64,000 bases of DNA from Burkholderiales bacterium Ga0077547 (lineage in GTDB: Bacteria > Pseudomonadota > Gammaproteobacteria > Burkholderiales > Burkholderiaceae_C). The translations under genes were made by a program, and so were the position numbers. Below, one piece after another: positions 61,945 through 64,000 of this stretch. Each line of letters starts with the position of its first letter. Position 1 is the first letter of the stretch. The stretch covers positions 36,263 to 100,262 of the forward strand of contig LNEY01000023.1 in assembly GCA_001464195.1 (NCBI GenBank), given 5' to 3'. Below the pieces are notes generated by a model. It saw only the letters and a program-made list of their open reading frames with translations. It was not told where the DNA came from and did no database searches.

Positions 61945-62236
61945 CTGCAGTGAACCTGACACCCAGAGCACGTGCGACCTTGAGGATGGTGTCGAGGCGC
62001 GGCTTCGCGCCGGGAGCGAGCGCCTTGTAGAGACTCTCCCGGCCCAACCCCGCATCTTTGGCCACTTGCGCCATGCCCTTTGCTCGCGCAACGTCACTGA
62101 GCGCCAACAGAAGGAGATCGGTGTCCTCGGTGTCCAGAACCGCCGTCATGTACTCGGCAATGGCTTGGTCATCGGTGAGGTAACGAGCCGCGTCGAACGG
62201 AAGCAGCTTGGCCTTGGGTTTGGGCGTACTCATCAT
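61895..62236 (-). CDS. HigA-like antitoxin of a type II toxin-antitoxin pair
   Basis: A 113-residue DNA-binding protein of the addiction-module antidote type: LPFDAARYLTDDQAIAEYMT, a helix-turn-helix AQVAKDAGLGRESLYKALAP and KPRLDTILKVARALGVRF. The C-terminal 15 residues (SSPHSTPTARSAIAP) extend past the usual family end, into the 3' end of the convergent hydrolase gene. ATG overlaps the toxin stop by 4 nt (62236-62233), so toxin comes first, as in higBA. Confidence 0.87.
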   Translation of the reverse strand: MMSTPKPKAKLLPFDAARYLTDDQAIAEYMTAVLDTEDTDLLLLALSDVARAKGMAQVAKDAGLGRESLYKALAPGAKPRLDTILKVARALGVRFTAVSSPHSTPTARSAIAP

Positions 62237-62532
62237 TCAAGCTCCAACTGTTGCAAGATCTTCTGCGCCCGCTTGATATCTCTTGCCTGGGTTGATTTGT
62301 CACCGCCAGCGAGCATGACGATGAGGATGTTCTGGCGCTTCGTGAAGTACAGGCGATAGCCTGGGCCGAATGCAACGCGCATCTCCGACACCTCGTTTCC
62401 GATGGGCTTCCAGTCACCAAGATTTCCTGCTTCAGCCAGCCGCAGCCTAGCGACGATGCGCAACTGGGCTTTGATGTCTCTGAGGCCATCAAGCCAGTCT
62501 TGGAATTCTTGTGTTTGCCGTACCGTGAACAC
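62233..62532 (-). CDS. RelE/HigB-like toxin
   Basis: A 99-residue Gp49/HigB-type toxin, probably a ribosome-dependent mRNA interferase. FTVRQTQEFQDWLDGLRDIK, ARLRLAEAGNLGDWKPIGNE, MRVAFGPGYRLYFTKRQN and VMLAGGDKSTQARDIKRAQ follow the family, with the usual basic residues R and Y in the core. The start is a GTG 10 bp downstream of a palindromic operator. Confidence 0.9.
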   Translation of the reverse strand: MFTVRQTQEFQDWLDGLRDIKAQLRIVARLRLAEAGNLGDWKPIGNEVSEMRVAFGPGYRLYFTKRQNILIVMLAGGDKSTQARDIKRAQKILQQLELE

Positions 62533-62541
62533 GTTCCGAAT

Positions 62542-62557
62542 GTATCCGTTTGGATAC
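62542..62557. promoter_or_regulatory. Palindromic operator of the HigBA-like operon
   Basis: GTATCC-GTTT-GGATAC, perfect 6-bp arms, 10 bp upstream of the toxin GTG start. The site fits autoregulation by the helix-turn-helix antitoxin. Confidence 0.65.
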
Positions 62558-62710
62558 GGATGTCAAGCGAAGGATGGTCGACTTCGCGACGCGGAACGCT
62601 GGAGTTCAGCCACGTGTGAAGGCAGCGGGCTGTCGGCCTGGAATGCAGAGGATTGAATCGGTGATACCAACTCATCATTTGGCGAGAGTTCGTCGGTAGC
62701 CCGCAGCGCG

Positions 62711-62747
62711 TTGACCGAGGTGCGCACATGGAACCATAATGGTTCCA
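62711..62747 (+). promoter_or_regulatory. Promoter and operator of the VapBC-like operon
   Basis: -35 TTGACC (62711-62716), 18-bp spacer, -10 CATAAT (62735-62740). The palindrome TGGAACCA-TAA-TGGTTCCA (62729-62747, perfect 8-bp arms) covers the -10 box, so binding by the ribbon-helix-helix antitoxin would block RNA polymerase. The antitoxin start is 19 bp downstream. Confidence 0.75.
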
Positions 62748-62765
62748 ATTTGGATGGAGCGAGCC

Positions 62766-63011
62766 GTGCCCACAACGCTGACATTGAAGAACATCCCCGA
62801 CGCCGTCTACGATCGCCTGAAGCTGGCCGCAGAGACGCATCGCCGAAGCTTGAACAGCGAGGCCATCGTGTGCCTGGAGTCGGTGTTGCTTCCCACCAAG
62901 ATGATGCCGAGCGAGCGAATTGCCCGCGCCCGCGAACTGCGCGCAGCCCTGCCAGCCGGCAAGTTCCGCGCGCGGGACATCGACGCTGCGAAGCGTGAGG
63001 GCCGACCATGA
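62766..63011 (+). CDS. FitA/VapB-type antitoxin
   Basis: An 81-residue ribbon-helix-helix antitoxin (TTLTLKNIPDAVYDRLKLAA then HRRSLNSEAIVCLESVL), with a C-terminal toxin-binding tail (PAGKFRARDIDAAKREGRP). The start is taken as GTG 62766 because GGAG lies 6 nt upstream; an ATG at 62739 lies inside the operator. The stop overlaps the toxin ATG by 4 nt. Confidence 0.85.
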   Translation: MPTTLTLKNIPDAVYDRLKLAAETHRRSLNSEAIVCLESVLLPTKMMPSERIARARELRAALPAGKFRARDIDAAKREGRP

Positions 63012-63403
63012 TCGTGGTCGATTCGAACGTACTCGCGTACTTGTACTTGCCCGGCGAATACACAGCCGCGGCCGAGGCGCTGCTCGAAGAAGATGCCGAT
63101 TGGTCGGCCCCCATCCTCTGGCGCAGCGAGTTCCGCAATATCTTGGCGGGATGCATGCGGCGCAAGGCCATCTCGTTCGAGCAAGCCAACAGCCTTCAGC
63201 GCGAAGCCGAGAGCCTGCTTCAAGGGGCAGAGTTCGAGGTCGAATCCTCGGCGGTGTTGGAGCTCGTGCGGGACAGCGACTGCTCAGCTTACGACTGCGA
63301 ATTCATTGCGCTCGCGATGAAACTCGACACGAAGCTGGTCACCATGGACAAAAAGCTCCTGCGGGCATTTCCGAAGCGTGCCTCCGCGCTTGTTGCGGGC
63401 TGA
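63008..63403 (+). CDS. PIN-domain toxin (VapC-like)
   Basis: A 131-residue ribonuclease toxin. The acidic metal-binding residues of PIN nucleases are all visible: D5 (VVDSNVLAYL), E41 (WRSEFRNIL), D96 (SAYDCEFIALA) and D114 (VTMDKKLLRAF). ATG overlaps the antitoxin stop (ATGA). It ends at the left edge of an attC-like site, as expected of an integron gene cassette. Confidence 0.9.
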   Translation: MIVVDSNVLAYLYLPGEYTAAAEALLEEDADWSAPILWRSEFRNILAGCMRRKAISFEQANSLQREAESLLQGAEFEVESSAVLELVRDSDCSAYDCEFIALAMKLDTKLVTMDKKLLRAFPKRASALVAG

Positions 63404-63468
63404 CGTTTGCATGGCGGGCAGCCGAGGGCGATAGCCCTTGAATGTCCCTCGCGATGGATGTGTTAGGC
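63398..63468 (+). repeat. attC-like integron recombination site (first)
   Basis: The right core GTTAGGC (63462-63468) is canonical. The left core candidate GGCTGAC (63398-63404) pairs with it at five of seven positions. Between them are a small hairpin AGGGC-GATA-GCCCT (63425-63438) and an alternative CGAGGG/CCCTCG pair. It shares ACGTTTG and CAGCCGA blocks with the second site at 63848. It directly follows the toxin gene. Confidence 0.5.
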
Positions 63469-63509
63469 GGCGCTTTCGCGAAAATATGCACGGCGTGAAA
63501 GTAGAACGG

Positions 63510-63842
63510 CTAGGAAGATGAATGCAGTGCAGACTGCCAGTGGGCGAATGCCCAGAGTTCAAACGCGCCGTGTTGTTTGATGTTGTGACTGTGCGGCGAG
63601 AGCCACGACTGTTGGCACCGAGGACAGCGAAAGCGCGAGATGTAGAAGGCGACCGGCCCAAACACGAGCGCAAGAGACAGGAAGCCAACAGCACCGATGC
63701 CCGCCTTGGTGTGAATAGCTGGCCAGTACAGCAGTGTGCCAACTGCGAGAACAGCAGACGCCGCCACCCCAAGCCAGAAGAGCCGCAGAACGGAACTGCG
63801 GTAGTGCTTCAGCGTTCCTGACGTCGAAGTGAGCGCGGTCAT
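63510..63842 (-). CDS. Small membrane protein with CPRC motif (cassette gene)
   Basis: A 110-residue hypothetical. Two hydrophobic segments (FWLGVAASAVLAVGTLLYWP and GIGAVGFLSLALVFGPVAFY) are followed by a CPRC pair with His residues (RFRCPRCQQSWLSPHSHN). No family recognised. It is oriented against the presumed cassette direction, filling the space between two attC-like sites. Its ATG is 6 bp from the second attC core. GC content looks lower than in core genes by eye. Confidence 0.65.
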   Translation of the reverse strand: MTALTSTSGTLKHYRSSVLRLFWLGVAASAVLAVGTLLYWPAIHTKAGIGAVGFLSLALVFGPVAFYISRFRCPRCQQSWLSPHSHNIKQHGAFELWAFAHWQSALHSSS

Positions 63843-63847
63843 GTGAT

Positions 63848-63911
63848 GCCTAACGTTTGAGCTCAGCCGACCAAGCCCGCGCAGCGGGCTCGGGTCGGCT
63901 GCAGCGAATAC
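63848..63911 (+). repeat. attC-like integron site (second), right core missing
   Basis: Left core GCCTAAC (63848-63854) is canonical. Next comes GTTTGAGCTC and a two-part stem: AGCCGACC (63865-63872) with GGTCGGCT (63893-63900), and AGCCCGC (63874-63880) with GCGGGCT (63884-63890), loop GCA. This matches the folded attC architecture. GCAGCGAATAC follows, where GTTRRRY should come, but the sequence diverges, as if interrupted by an insertion. Confidence 0.68.
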
Positions 63912-64000
63912 GAAGGGACTTCCCCAGTCCGATGACGGTATCGAGGTACCAAGATTGACTCGCGGAAGTTCAATCTGAGAGGAAAGGGGAAGTCATGACG
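63912..64000 (+). mobile_element. Possible left end of an insertion sequence, gene start at 63995
   Basis: After the broken attC the sequence has GACTTCCCC (63917-63925), exactly complementary to GGGGAAGTC (63986-63994), then an ATG at 63995 preceded by AAAGGGGA. A reading frame starting ATGACG runs off the window. A short left end before a transposase gene would suit an IS1111-attC type element, a group known to insert into attC sites, or an IS3-type orfA. No transposase residues can be read. Confidence 0.35.

Overview
The window is about 64 kb of dense, GC-rich bacterial chromosome. It is most likely from a betaproteobacterium of the order Burkholderiales (Rubrivivax/Leptothrix/Methylibium-like). 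This is inferred from the gene families, the strong GC-ending codon bias and the mix of Urt urea uptake, an SOS-type DnaE2, Tol-Pal, Entner-Doudoroff genes and single-copy housekeeping enzymes. No 16S rRNA is present to confirm it.

Left part (1-30 kb) is ordinary chromosome. The urea ABC transporter genes urtA and urtB (the latter cut by the window edge) diverge from an error-prone polymerase gene, dnaE2, that carries a near-perfect LexA box. Then come a small lipoprotein, yaaA, a prolyl-hydroxylase-like oxygenase, the RNA helicase rhlE, and ettA overlapping a metzincin lipoprotein. A leftward block follows (yaeQ, GNAT, prolyl oligopeptidase, exonuclease, argG, ppnP), then a cold-shock gene, an S4 protein overlapping a second 2OG-Fe oxygenase, an SDR enzyme, rluA, an ABC exporter, a pterin dehydratase, a DUF808 protein, FKBP and dusC.

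Middle part (30-45 kb) mixes core and decayed DNA. A 0.65-kb stretch at 30.4-31.0 kb has no intact gene but holds a long inverted repeat, a degraded copy of the tail of the metallophosphoesterase encoded at 34.4 kb, and the C-terminal end of an integron-type tyrosine integrase. The tolB-pal-cpoB-tcdA cluster follows. Two nearly identical tRNA-Lys genes (TTT, CTT) come next, then a truncated, frameshifted alcohol dehydrogenase. A cell-surface polysaccharide locus (40.8-45.2 kb) encodes a CDP-glycerol glycerophosphotransferase-like protein, a TagD-like cytidylyltransferase, a sugar transferase broken by an exact 8-bp tandem duplication, a polysialyltransferase-like protein and a YdcF-family protein.

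Right part (45-64 kb) has a giant AsmA/DUF748 protein, two TonB-dependent receptors (one ZnuD-like, preceded by a small His-rich exported protein), msrA, pdxH, a MobA-like nucleotidyltransferase, edd-eda, gloA, an HDOD protein and a lipase-like hydrolase. The last 2 kb is accessory: a HigBA-like and a VapBC-like toxin-antitoxin pair, each with a visible palindromic operator, then two attC-like integron recombination sites flanking a small reverse-oriented gene. The second attC lacks its outer core site and runs into what may be the left end of an insertion sequence. The integrase relic and the cassette-like tail are the most unusual content, together with the 8-bp duplication in the polysaccharide locus.
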